The notes: generated by a model not told the origin, from the letters alone. Shown: positions 8,808-15,211, numbered from the stretch's first letter. The stretch is 15,281 nucleotides of DNA from Myxococcales bacterium (GCA_003153875.1 PMBY01000139.1:737-16017); one strand, 5' to 3'. A program made the numbers and translations.

Positions 8808-9131
8808 ATGCTTTTCTCCATCAGCGTAGAAAACGGCGCGGCGGTTCTTCGCATCGAGGGCGAACTCGATGCAGGCTCGCTCCCTGACCTCAGGCCGGCC
8901 CTTAGTGGGATCTCCGGAGGACAGCCTCCGCCTCCCTGGGTGGTCGTCGACCTGTCAGCCCTTCGTCTCATCGACAGCTCCGGTGTAGGTGCCATAGTCT
9001 CCCTGTACAAGGCTGTCCATGCTTACGGGGGCAGCCTGGCCATCACGGGTGCTCGCGGGCAGCCGCTGGCCATCCTTCGTCTCCTGCGCCTGGACCGCCT
9101 TCTATCCGATCTCGCGCCGTGGCCCCGCTAA
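8808..9131 (+). CDS. STAS-domain protein, anti-sigma factor antagonist type
   Basis: The 107-residue protein is a single STAS domain. Strand 1 is FSISVENGAAVLRIEGELDA, followed by the core strand VVVDLSALRLIDSSGVGAIV. The D-S-S-G motif is the site where anti-anti-sigma proteins of the SpoIIAA/RsbV group are phosphorylated on serine by a partner kinase. In that family the unphosphorylated form binds the anti-sigma factor and frees the sigma factor. No anti-sigma kinase or sigma gene is nearby, so the partner must be encoded elsewhere. I chose ATG 8808 because it sits just before strand 1. No good ribosome site precedes it, and an in-frame TTG at 8778 is an alternative. A 21-codon ORF with a good ribosome site (8735-8800) ends 7 nt upstream and may couple its translation. 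Confidence 0.85.
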   Translation: MLFSISVENGAAVLRIEGELDAGSLPDLRPALSGISGGQPPPPWVVVDLSALRLIDSSGVGAIVSLYKAVHAYGGSLAITGARGQPLAILRLLRLDRLLSDLAPWPR

Positions 9132-9327
9132 TTATGCAATCTAGGCAACCAGATCGAGGCGGCACCAGATCGAGGGATGAAGTAGTCGCTAGTCACGCCA
9201 ATGCCGACCCTGAAGTCGTGTGCTACGAGAGACACCGTTCATCGGGAGAGGCGTCAACTCTCTCTTCCACCACATTCGGAACGCGGCTCCGATTCCGTCT
9301 TCTTCGGCGAACGGCCCATTCGCAGCC

Positions 9328-9798
9328 CTACCGCGTAGGCCCGCTACGAAGGTCTTTGCCCATGGCGCGTGCAAGGTTCTTCCAGATCGCAATATCGTCT
9401 GTCCTCACGCGAGCCGCGAGGTTTTGTAGCTCACGTCCGGCAAGCGTCCTGTCTTCGACGTGCTGGCCCATGAAATCGAGTCGGCTGCGATTCGGACCCT
9501 CCGCGACAAGTTGGTAGAGAACCTGCGAGTGCCGGTTCGGTCCGGTAAGATGTGTGTTGGTCCACGTCAACCGATCGGGGAAGATCCTCACCAGCTTCTT
9601 CTTGGTGACTTTGGTCCCATCGGTCTTGAAAAGAGTGTCGGTCAGGACGAAGGCGTTACCTGGCAAGGCAGCGATCTTGCGCTTTCCGGTGTGCCCCATG
9701 AGCTGAAAATCATTCGGCTGGTAGTCGGTGGCCCACCGGAAAACCGTCTTGGCCTGGAAGGGAAGACGCTGGCTGAAAGTGATCGGTATCGAAACCAT
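9328..9798 (-). CDS. SRPBCC (START/Bet v 1-like) fold protein
   Basis: The 156-residue protein reads as a single SRPBCC domain: an opening strand (SIPITFSQRLPFQAKTVFRWATDY, the position where this fold has its 'alpha-helix plus W' segment), central antiparallel strands including KKLVRIFPDRLTWTNTHLTGP and SQVLYQLVAEGPNRSRLDFMGQHVE, and a long amphipathic C-terminal helix (about 120-150). Such proteins bind hydrophobic ligands, and no ligand can be assigned. ATG 9798 was chosen because it sits directly before the first strand. The same frame stays open to a start at 9867, but the 23 extra residues do not look like part of the fold. It is divergent from the PhaR-type gene and convergent with the STAS gene, so it is probably transcribed alone. 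Confidence 0.7.
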   Translation of the reverse strand: MVSIPITFSQRLPFQAKTVFRWATDYQPNDFQLMGHTGKRKIAALPGNAFVLTDTLFKTDGTKVTKKKLVRIFPDRLTWTNTHLTGPNRHSQVLYQLVAEGPNRSRLDFMGQHVEDRTLAGRELQNLAARVRTDDIAIWKNLARAMGKDLRSGPTR

Positions 9799-9902
9799 AA
9801 CGGGATGATACAGAGGTTCGGGCGACAGGCAACCGCGCCCCTCAACGGGTCTGGAAACAATCTTCAAGAAGTGCCGGTTGGCTCCGCCGGGCGCTCATCG
9901 GG

Positions 9903-9930
9903 TTGGAGCAGCGAGAGTTCATGCTATAGT
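9903..9930 (+). promoter_or_regulatory. Possible sigma-70-like promoter of the PhaR-type gene
   Basis: TTGGAG at 9903-9908 and TATAGT at 9925-9930 are separated by 16 nt. The -10 box ends 7 nt before the ATG at 9938, so transcription would start at or next to the start codon, giving a leaderless mRNA. The -35 match is only moderate. Confidence 0.35.
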
Positions 9931-9937
9931 GCGGCAT

Positions 9938-10180
9938 ATGAGAACCATTCGCCGTTACTCCAATCGCAAGCTGTACGACACCGTCGACAGCCACTACGTG
10001 ACCCTGCAACAAATCGCCGCTCTGATTCGCCAGGGCGAGGAAATCCAGGTTGTCGCCCACGGTACCGGCAGCGATATCACGGCGTCCACAATGGCGCAGA
10101 TCATCTTTGAGGAAGAGAAGCGCACCCCTCGGCTACCTGCGCAGGCGCTACGGGAAATCATTGTAAGCGGGTTGAAATAG
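9938..10180 (+). CDS. PhaR-type polyhydroxyalkanoate synthesis regulator, short form
   Basis: The 80-residue protein is almost entirely the PHB/PHA accumulation regulator DNA-binding domain. It opens with R-R-Y-S-N-R-K-L-Y-D-T and continues with H-Y-V-T-L-Q-Q-I-A-A-L-I-R-Q-G-E-E-I-Q-V, G-S-D-I-T and A-Q-I-I-F-E-E-E-K, all typical of that family. Classical PhaR proteins of PHA producers are about twice as long and carry a further C-terminal domain that is absent here. No phaC, phaA, phaB or phasin gene lies nearby, so a role in polymer storage is not supported by context; a general DNA-binding role is safer. The ATG at 9938 was chosen because the conserved domain starts with it. It has no Shine-Dalgarno site and lies only 7 nt after a TATAGT hexamer, suggesting a leaderless message. 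Confidence 0.85.
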   Translation: MRTIRRYSNRKLYDTVDSHYVTLQQIAALIRQGEEIQVVAHGTGSDITASTMAQIIFEEEKRTPRLPAQALREIIVSGLK

Positions 10181-10703
10181 CGGCACGGACCTGGGGCGCC
10201 AACGGTATGGGACGTTGCCCACTACGGTCCTGGCGGTTTTGGTACGGAATCTCGATCCTGGCGCTCGTGGCGATGTCCCAGCTGTGAGCGAGGTCGGTCG
10301 TGGGCGCGGTGGCGTCCACCGGCTTGGGGCGCAGTCGTCGGAATGGAGTCTCTGCACCCGGCAATGAACGGCTCTCGTCCAGTCAGCCCGACACACCCGA
10401 CACACCCGACACACCCGACACACCCGACACGCTGTCCTGGCTCACAATCCGGACGTCGACGCCGGATCAGGCGGCTACTTCGTCGTTTCCTGCGAAGACA
10501 GCGGCTGTGGCAGGCGTTACGGCGGTAGCGGCTCGCAGGGTTTGGTCGGCGCTGCGGGCGGCTCAGCCTGTTGCGGCGGGCCGGGGTCCGCGAGGCGGAT
10601 TGGGGTGCCGGCGGAGGGTCTGCAAGGGTCTGTCTCGACCACTCGGACTTGCGGTTTTCAGCGGTTTTCGGGTTGACTTTCCACGACGTCACAGTCAGCC
10701 TGT
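10181..10703. other. Gene-poor stretch between the PhaR-type gene and the integration module
   Basis: I see no convincing gene in these 523 nt. The open frames on both strands give arginine- or cysteine-rich translations typical of GC-rich non-coding DNA. One 26-codon frame (10207-10287, beginning MGRCPLRSW) ends in a hydrophobic stretch but has no clear ribosome site. The stretch holds a perfect 9-bp tandem array at 10387-10431 and the left part of an inverted repeat at 10685-10711. Confidence 0.6.
10387..10431. repeat. 9-bp tandem repeat array, five units
   Basis: The unit CCCGACACA is repeated four times without change (10387-10422), followed by a fifth copy, CCCGACACG, differing only in its last base. 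The perfect copies suggest recent expansion by slippage or selection for identical sites. The period is a multiple of three, but no gene is supported here, so a coding explanation is unlikely. A second array with the same period lies at 15035-15097. Confidence 0.95.
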
Positions 10704-10711
10704 GTGACGTC
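10685..10711. promoter_or_regulatory. Perfect 9-bp inverted repeat, operator-like
   Basis: GACGTCACA (10685-10693) and TGTGACGTC (10703-10711) are exact reverse complements separated by 9 nt (GTCAGCCTG). The arm starts are 18 bp apart, close to two helical turns, which suits a dimeric DNA-binding protein. It lies just upstream of the candidate ORF starting at 10734 and may control the operon that continues into the HTH and recombinase genes. There is no T-run, so it is not an intrinsic terminator. Confidence 0.6.
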
Positions 10712-10733
10712 CGGGTGGCATCGCGAGTCGAGC

Positions 10734-11651
10734 ATGTACGCAGGAGCAAACACCGACAGGATAGAGCGGCGAACGAGGTTGCCGACGTCTGCGACAGGGA
10801 CCAGTGCGGACGCGCGAGAGATGCCGACCTTGTTTGCCCGTGCTTGGGTTTCGCAAAATCGGCCAGCGGTCGCCGTGTCCAACGCTACGGTCGGCAGTGG
10901 CCCCGCACGCGGCGCCGTACGGAAGCTGCTCGCGTCTTCAGACCGAGAGTTGCGCCACCACCTTGGGTCGTCTCTTCAGGGGCCATTGCCCGCGGTCGCG
11001 ATGGCGATCGGTGCAGGCGGGCCAGAGTTGTCAGACGTCTTTCCCCATGCTTGCGTTCCGCCAACTGTACCTGCGTTGCCGGGGTTCGTGGGAAGGGGTC
11101 TCGATGCCACCGTATGTGGCGATGCACGGAAGCTCCTAGGAGCGCAGGAGCGAGAGATCCGCGAACAGCTGACATCGTCCCTTGCCGGCCACGGCCCCTG
11201 GACCGTCACAGTCAGACCAGGGTGCATCACTTTTCGGCCAAAGCGCCGCGAAAGAGCCCTGAGGCTCGCGCACCGACCACGTGCGCGCCTTGCAATCCGA
11301 TTGCCAAGGCGTTCTCAACGTCGCGAGCGCCGCTCCCGCGTCGCAGCTAGCGGTGGCCGCGCCGGTGGCCAAGACGGTGGCGGTGGCCAAGACGGTGATG
11401 CTGGCGACGGCGAGCCGGCCCACGCACCTCATGGCCAGCTAGCCCCCGCGTCCGCCCGCCTCGGCTGCGGGTCGGTCGATGGTGTGGCGTGCGAGCCTGG
11501 CCCGGAATGCGTTCCCGTGGCCGACGCACAGGTGGATTGCATGGCGGAGCCTTTCCGCCGGCTCGGTGCGAATCCGCCAGACTGTCCCCCGCGCTCGTCG
11601 TCGCCCAGGGCCACCGACGCCAAGGTTTGGCTGGAGGTGGGCCATGGCTGA
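10734..11651 (+). CDS. Possible protein of unknown function with two internal repeated modules
   Basis: I do not recognise a family. Two arguments make this more than a chance frame. First, its stop overlaps the well-supported start of the next gene as ATGGCTGA, an 8-nt overlap identical in form to hsdM/hsdS. Second, the frame contains two similar modules: R-K-L-L-A-S-S-D-R-E-L-R-H-H-L-G-S-S-L (coding from 10920) and R-K-L-L-G-A-Q-E-R-E-I-R-E-Q-L-T-S-S-L (from 11127), whose DNA differs largely at silent positions. The last 120 residues are low-complexity, rich in R, G, P and A. Against it, the region is GC-rich with other open frames, and no ribosome site marks the start. I chose ATG 10734; GTG 10704 lies inside the inverted repeat and ATG 10818 is also possible. 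Confidence 0.4.
   Translation: MYAGANTDRIERRTRLPTSATGTSADAREMPTLFARAWVSQNRPAVAVSNATVGSGPARGAVRKLLASSDRELRHHLGSSLQGPLPAVAMAIGAGGPELSDVFPHACVPPTVPALPGFVGRGLDATVCGDARKLLGAQEREIREQLTSSLAGHGPWTVTVRPGCITFRPKRRERALRLAHRPRARLAIRLPRRSQRRERRSRVAASGGRAGGQDGGGGQDGDAGDGEPAHAPHGQLAPASARLGCGSVDGVACEPGPECVPVADAQVDCMAEPFRRLGANPPDCPPRSSSPRATDAKVWLEVGHG
11352..11405. repeat. Short GC-rich repeat tract with 18-bp (2 x 9) period
   Basis: GGTGGCCAAGACGGTG occurs at 11364-11379 and again at 11382-11397, an 18-bp period, and the flanks continue with degenerate GGTGGC and GACGG(T/C) units every 9 bp. In the candidate ORF this encodes a G/Q/D-rich stretch. It may be related in kind to the two cleaner 9-bp arrays. Confidence 0.6.
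11633..11638 (+). promoter_or_regulatory. Ribosome binding site of the double-HTH gene
   Basis: GGAGGT sits 5 nt before ATG 11644. It decides the start of the gene, whose frame otherwise stays open upstream to at least 11479. Confidence 0.75.
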
Positions 11652-12540
11652 TGGCCGCGTCTCGGTGACGTTGCTCGCCCAACGCACCGGCTACACCCCG
11701 TATCTCATTCGCCGCTGGTGCGAAACAGGCAAACTGATCGCGACCAGAACCCCAGGGCGCCAGTGGCGGATAGTCGCATCCGCTGCATTCGCCACGTTGG
11801 GCAGGTTGCCCCCCACGGATCCCGTTGCGCAGCCCGCTCCCGGCGGGGGGCCGCAGCCGTTGCCTACTCCCTCCGCTGCCGGGCAGGATTCTGGCGTCAC
11901 GCCTCCCAATGACAACTTGCATGGCCGAGCTGACTCGTACGGACATGAAATCACGAGTGATAACGAGCACTTGCCATGTGACTCAGAACGAGCGACGGTG
12001 AATTCTAATGATCGAGACGATGCACCCCAGGCAGCGCCTGGGCTCCGGCAGTCCAACCTCCTTGACGCGGCAGCAATGGCGGCCTATCTGGGCGGCAAGC
12101 TTGCACCTGGAACCCTGGTGCGGTGGGCACGGGAGGGCCGGATTCCGGCCATCAAGGTCGGCCGAGTCTGGATGTTCAACCCGGCGGATGTTGTCGCGGC
12201 CCTGGCCCAGGGCTATCCACCTGCCAGGGAAGTAGGAGATTCCAGCCATGTCGATCCAGGATGTCAGCCCAGGCAGATTCGTCGTGCAGAAGTTCGCGGC
12301 CGATCCGCTCGGCGGCAAACCCCAAAGGTGGTGCAAGCGGGTGCAGGGCCGCCAGGCGGCGGAGCAGCAGGAAAAGACGTTCGAGGCCGAGGCCAACGAG
12401 TGGACGGCGAGGCAGCGACTGATAGGGCAGGCACAGGCAAAGGGGGTCGCGCTGGCTTTGCCCTCGATGCCGACCAGCGCGAACGGCTTTGCAAACTTCT
12501 TGGAAAAGATCTACCTACCGTGGGCGCGGACAAACCTTGA
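11644..12540 (+). CDS. DNA-binding protein with two excisionase/MerR-type HTH domains
   Basis: The first domain (about residues 7-50) is V-S-V-T-L-L-A-Q-R-T-G-Y-T-P-Y-L-I-R-R-W-C-E-T-G-K-L, followed by a strand pair; this is the HTH plus wing of MerR or excisionase proteins. A proline-, glycine- and aspartate-rich linker of about 80 residues follows. The second domain (about 138-190) has A-A-Y-L-G-G, T-L-V-R-W-A-R-E-G-R-I-P-A-I-K-V-G-R-V-W-M-F, a clear HTH_17 (excisionase-type) domain. The start at 11644 is fixed by GGAGGT 5 nt upstream. Such proteins act as recombination directionality factors or regulators next to integrases, which fits its position before the recombinase. The open frame runs 293 nt into the recombinase gene, and its last 95 or so residues look like out-of-frame translation. 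The functional protein may end near residue 195. Confidence 0.8.
   Translation: MADGRVSVTLLAQRTGYTPYLIRRWCETGKLIATRTPGRQWRIVASAAFATLGRLPPTDPVAQPAPGGGPQPLPTPSAAGQDSGVTPPNDNLHGRADSYGHEITSDNEHLPCDSERATVNSNDRDDAPQAAPGLRQSNLLDAAAMAAYLGGKLAPGTLVRWAREGRIPAIKVGRVWMFNPADVVAALAQGYPPAREVGDSSHVDPGCQPRQIRRAEVRGRSARRQTPKVVQAGAGPPGGGAAGKDVRGRGQRVDGEAATDRAGTGKGGRAGFALDADQRERLCKLLGKDLPTVGADKP
12234..12238 (+). promoter_or_regulatory. Ribosome binding site of the tyrosine recombinase gene
   Basis: AGGAG ends 9 nt before ATG 12248. Together with the in-frame TAG at 12233-12235 it fixes the recombinase start at 12248. Confidence 0.7.
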
Positions 12541-13537
12541 CCCGCAAACCATGCGGGCGCGCGCGCCGTCAGTGATGATACTCGCCCAGGATCTGGGCAA
12601 CATGCCGTTGCACCAGATCGAGAACGCGGTCGATGAGCTGGTCGCCAGGTGGCGCGCCGAGGGCTGCCGGTACTCGGCCGCCATCGACCGCCTTGGCCGC
12701 CCGCTGAACCGCAAGCCACGTCCGATCAGCGACGCCGGCATCAATGAACGCCTCAAGATCCTGCGCGCGATTCTTGGACATGCATATATGCAAGCCAAGG
12801 TTCTCGCCACTCGGCCTAGGATTCAGCTTCTCAAGAACAAGCGCGCCAATCCCGGCGCAGCCGAGCCGATTCGCTACTTCGCGCCTGAAGAGCGGGTTCG
12901 CTTCCATCGCTACGCCCGGACCGATATGCGCGACGTGTTTGAAGTCGGACGCATGCTGGGTACCCGGCCGGGTGAACTGTTCCACCTGAGGGTCGGTTCC
13001 GTGGACTTCAAACAAGAGAAGATCTGGGTGCAGGCCACGCCGTGCCCACTGTGCCCAGGCAACACGTGGACACCAAAGACGGGCTGCTTTCGCGGCATCG
13101 ACATCTGTCCCGATTTGATGCCCATCCTGCGCCGGCTGACCAAGGGCAAACCCGACGATGCGCTCTTGATCGAGAACACCCATGGCGCGCCTTACTCACG
13201 CCTGGTGGGCAGCGGCGGCCAGTTCACCAAGACGCTCCGGCGCGCCGGTCTCGACCGCAAGGGGCTGTCGATGTACAGCTTGCGCCACACCTTCGCCGCA
13301 GACCTGATCACTGCTGGCAGACCAATCCGGGAAGTGGCCGCCCTCCTGGGCAACACGCCCCGGACCTGCGAGTTGCACTACGCGCACCTCATGCCGGGAA
13401 GGACGGCCGAGGCAGTGAAGGCGCTCAAGGCGATCGAGCCCTGGCCCACGGCGAAGCCGGTGGCGATCGCCGACAACACGAAGCGCGCCAAGAACACGGC
13501 GGCGACCAAGGCGCCGAAGAACATCAAGGCGGCGTAG
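12248..13537 (+). CDS. Tyrosine recombinase (integrase) with a four-cysteine insertion
   Basis: The 429-residue protein has an N-terminal region resembling a DNA-binding arm, a core-binding helical domain (about 75-215) and a tyrosine recombinase catalytic domain (about 220-395). Catalytic positions visible are R240 (GTRPGEL), K277 (TPKTG), R346 in Y-S-L-R-H-T-F-A, and the nucleophile Y378 in E-L-H-Y-A-H-L. Two positions are unusual: the first histidine of the HxxR box is Y343, and the usual histidine of the L-G-H motif is N369 (LLGN). C266, C269, C280 and C287 surround K277 and could bind zinc. The C-terminal tail is K- and A-rich. It should catalyse integration and excision of the element, probably at the tRNA at the window end. 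An in-frame stop at 12233-12235 and AGGAG at 12234-12238 fix the start. Confidence 0.9.
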   Translation: MSIQDVSPGRFVVQKFAADPLGGKPQRWCKRVQGRQAAEQQEKTFEAEANEWTARQRLIGQAQAKGVALALPSMPTSANGFANFLEKIYLPWARTNLDPQTMRARAPSVMILAQDLGNMPLHQIENAVDELVARWRAEGCRYSAAIDRLGRPLNRKPRPISDAGINERLKILRAILGHAYMQAKVLATRPRIQLLKNKRANPGAAEPIRYFAPEERVRFHRYARTDMRDVFEVGRMLGTRPGELFHLRVGSVDFKQEKIWVQATPCPLCPGNTWTPKTGCFRGIDICPDLMPILRRLTKGKPDDALLIENTHGAPYSRLVGSGGQFTKTLRRAGLDRKGLSMYSLRHTFAADLITAGRPIREVAALLGNTPRTCELHYAHLMPGRTAEAVKALKAIEPWPTAKPVAIADNTKRAKNTAATKAPKNIKAA

Positions 13538-13567
13538 TCGCCCACGGCCACCAACAAGGAACCCTCA

Positions 13568-14065
13568 ATGAGATCGGAACGCTACCGCGAATCAAGGAAC
13601 ATGTCTCGCCCACTTCCTTCAAGAGCGACCAAGCGCGCCCGTCCTTGTCTGTCCAACTCCTTCTACGAGGCCAGCCGCCCCACCGAGGGCGTCGAGGGTC
13701 ACCCGGTCGACGTTGTCATCGATCGCTTGCCAAAGGTGGCGAGCGTTTGTCGCAGACTGCTGCGCCTGGCGAAAAGATGGCAGGGCGAGGTCAGCGACGA
13801 GCAGGCCTTCATCGCATACGAAGATCTACGGCTGGAATACTTGAGGTTGCGCGAGCAGGGCTACTTCGACGCCGGATACCACTATGGCCTTCTCGCTGGG
13901 AGGGCAGAATCCCACGCCGCCAGCGCGGCGGAGAATCCAGCTGTTCGCGCCTTCGCTCACCAAGTTGGCCTGGCTGCCGCCGTGGCCAAGATCCCACAAC
14001 CCCGGATCGCGGCGGCGCTGATGGAGATCGCGCGGGCCATGGTGCTTGGCCTGCCGCTGCGTTGA
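13568..14065 (+). CDS. Hypothetical protein, 165 residues
   Basis: I do not recognise a family. The start at 13568 has AAGGA 7 nt upstream (13556-13560), and the gene follows the recombinase by 30 nt, so both may share a transcript. The first 30 residues are basic (many R and K). The middle and C-terminal parts look wholly helical, including R-L-P-K-V-A-S-V-C-R-R-L-L-R-L-A-K-R-W, E-Q-A-F-I-A-Y-E-D-L-R-L-E-Y-L-R-L-R-E-Q-G and an alanine-rich final helix. There is no signal peptide or cysteine cluster. The size, basic N-terminus and position suggest a small DNA- or protein-binding accessory of the element, but this is inference only. It converges with the methyltransferase gene, leaving 42 nt between the two stops. 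Confidence 0.65.
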   Translation: MRSERYRESRNMSRPLPSRATKRARPCLSNSFYEASRPTEGVEGHPVDVVIDRLPKVASVCRRLLRLAKRWQGEVSDEQAFIAYEDLRLEYLRLREQGYFDAGYHYGLLAGRAESHAASAAENPAVRAFAHQVGLAAAVAKIPQPRIAAALMEIARAMVLGLPLR

Positions 14066-14107
14066 CAGCCGATGCCGCTTTCCCGATGTGCCCGGCTGGT
14101 TCAACGG

Positions 14108-14971
14108 CTACGCTGCCCTGGTCATCTCGATCAGCACGGCCTTCCGCCCTGTCGCTCTCGCCGCCTCACCCACAGGCCCCGACCCTGCGTAAGGGTCGAG
14201 CACCACGCCGCCCTTGGGGACGAACACCTTCACGATTTGGGTCATCAACTTTACGGGCTTTGCGCTGACATGTGCCTTGGCATTCCGGACCTTGGGCACC
14301 ATGAAGATGTGGCTCATGTCGCCGACGACATCGTCTGTGGCCAGCACTGTCGTTGGATAGCGGCCAAGATCATTGGCGACGAAAGCCTCATGGCCGTAGG
14401 CATTCAGCGACTCGTGGTAGACGGGACGCCGGCGACCAGCCGCTCGCAGCGGATTGATTCGACTGGCCTGTTTCTTATCCTCTTCGTTGAGCCACGGAAT
14501 GCGGGCCTCGTCCACGTTGATCGGAATCGGTTTGCCCGGAGCGCGAGCAATCAGAATGGGATCGTGCGCGGGGAGCAGATGGCAAAGAGATGGGGCTCGG
14601 CCCCCGCGATACATCCAAATCGCTTGATCCTTCACCAGAAATCCCGCCTGCCGCACGCGCCAGCCCAAGACGTCGTACAGCCGACGGGCCGCGAAGGCCA
14701 CCAGCACCGCGCCCGGCTTCAGAAGACGCAGCACCTCGCGCCAGACTTCAATGGCGGGCACATCTTGATCCCAGTCAGCCACGTGGAGCCCGTAGGGTGG
14801 ATCGCAGATACAGGCGTCAAACACACCCTCTGGCAAGAGGGGCATGACGTCCCGGCAGTCGCCGTAGATCACTTCGACGGATGGGTCGGCGTAGGCATCA
14901 GCCCCACACACCACGACGCCGGAGCCAAAGCTCTTGGCGGAGGTTGGATCGGCGGTGGCGGTTCGAAGCAC
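14108..14971 (-). CDS. Orphan DNA methyltransferase, beta class (N6-adenine or N4-cytosine)
   Basis: The 287-residue protein belongs to the N6_N4_Mtase family. The target-binding and catalytic motif IV, D57-P-P-Y60 in C-I-C-D-P-P-Y-G-L, comes first. The SAM-binding motif I, D259-P-Y-A-G-S-G, lies near the C-terminus with K-P-V-K-L-M just before. This order defines the beta class. DPPY is most often found in adenine-N6 enzymes, but N4-cytosine activity is not excluded. V-E-V-I-Y-G-D-C-R-D-V-M is the usual opening strand. The start is uncertain: GTG 14971 was used, while GTGs at 14914 or 14911 would sit closer to that strand. No cognate endonuclease is next to it, so it may protect the mobile element or act in regulation. 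It is the only - strand gene in the integration module. Confidence 0.9.
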   Translation of the reverse strand: MLRTATADPTSAKSFGSGVVVCGADAYADPSVEVIYGDCRDVMPLLPEGVFDACICDPPYGLHVADWDQDVPAIEVWREVLRLLKPGAVLVAFAARRLYDVLGWRVRQAGFLVKDQAIWMYRGGRAPSLCHLLPAHDPILIARAPGKPIPINVDEARIPWLNEEDKKQASRINPLRAAGRRRPVYHESLNAYGHEAFVANDLGRYPTTVLATDDVVGDMSHIFMVPKVRNAKAHVSAKPVKLMTQIVKVFVPKGGVVLDPYAGSGPVGEAARATGRKAVLIEMTRAA

Positions 14972-15034
14972 CCATTCACGGTAGCTCGTTCCGCAGGCAA
15001 GTCAGCGGCAGCGGCGCCGCCGCCAACCGAATCG

Positions 15035-15097
15035 GTCAAAACGGTGAAAACCATCAAATCCGTCAAGACCGTCAAAACGATCAAAACCGTCAGGACC
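15035..15097. repeat. Degenerate 9-bp tandem repeat array, seven units
   Basis: Seven consecutive 9-bp units match the consensus GTCAAAACC: for example GTCAAAACG (15035-15043), GTCAAGACC (15062-15070), GTCAAAACG (15071-15079) and GTCAGGACC (15089-15097). Each differs from the consensus at one or two positions. It lies 64 nt upstream of the methyltransferase start. No gene is supported on either strand here, so the array is probably non-coding, either a protein-binding cluster or a microsatellite. The unit is close in kind to the 10387-10431 array, with 6 of 9 positions shared on the - strand reading (TTTGACGGT against TGTGTCGGG). Confidence 0.9.
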
Positions 15098-15168
15098 GTA
15101 CAGAGTGCCACCCTGCCGGCGGGAGAGCCGATCACGGGATCTCGCGCCTTTGCACGCCCAGCCCATCG

Positions 15169-15211
15169 CCGGATTACCTCATTCCTACCTCATGCAGCCG
15201 GATTACCTCAT
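15169..15211. repeat. Direct repeats beside the tRNA 3' end
   Basis: CCGGATTACCTCAT occurs exactly at 15169-15182 and at 15198-15211. The core TACCTCAT appears a third time at 15186-15193. The cluster lies about 50 nt from the tRNA 3' end, where integrase arm-type sites or excisionase sites of an integrated element would be expected; that role is inference. Confidence 0.75.

Noticed and set aside
9148..9175. 12-bp direct repeat ACCAGATCGAGG, two copies 16 bp apart
   Set aside because: Only two copies between converging genes, with no promoter or palindrome nearby; likely incidental.
10207..10287. 26-codon ORF with a hydrophobic C-terminal stretch
   Set aside because: Too short to judge, with no clear ribosome site or recognisable family; it could be chance in a gene-poor stretch.
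10300..10707. ORF with a T-P-D repeat on the + strand and C-V-G repeats on the - strand
   Set aside because: The repeats are simply the 9-bp array read in frame. The flanking translation has no fold-like features or ribosome site, and equally open frames exist in other phases.
10685..10711. CRP-type binding site
   Set aside because: CRP sites read TGTGA-N6-TCACA. Here the arms have the opposite order (TCACA...TGTGA) and a 9-nt spacer.
15035..15097. Possible CRISPR array
   Set aside because: Units are only 9 bp, directly adjacent and without spacers, and no cas gene is in the window.
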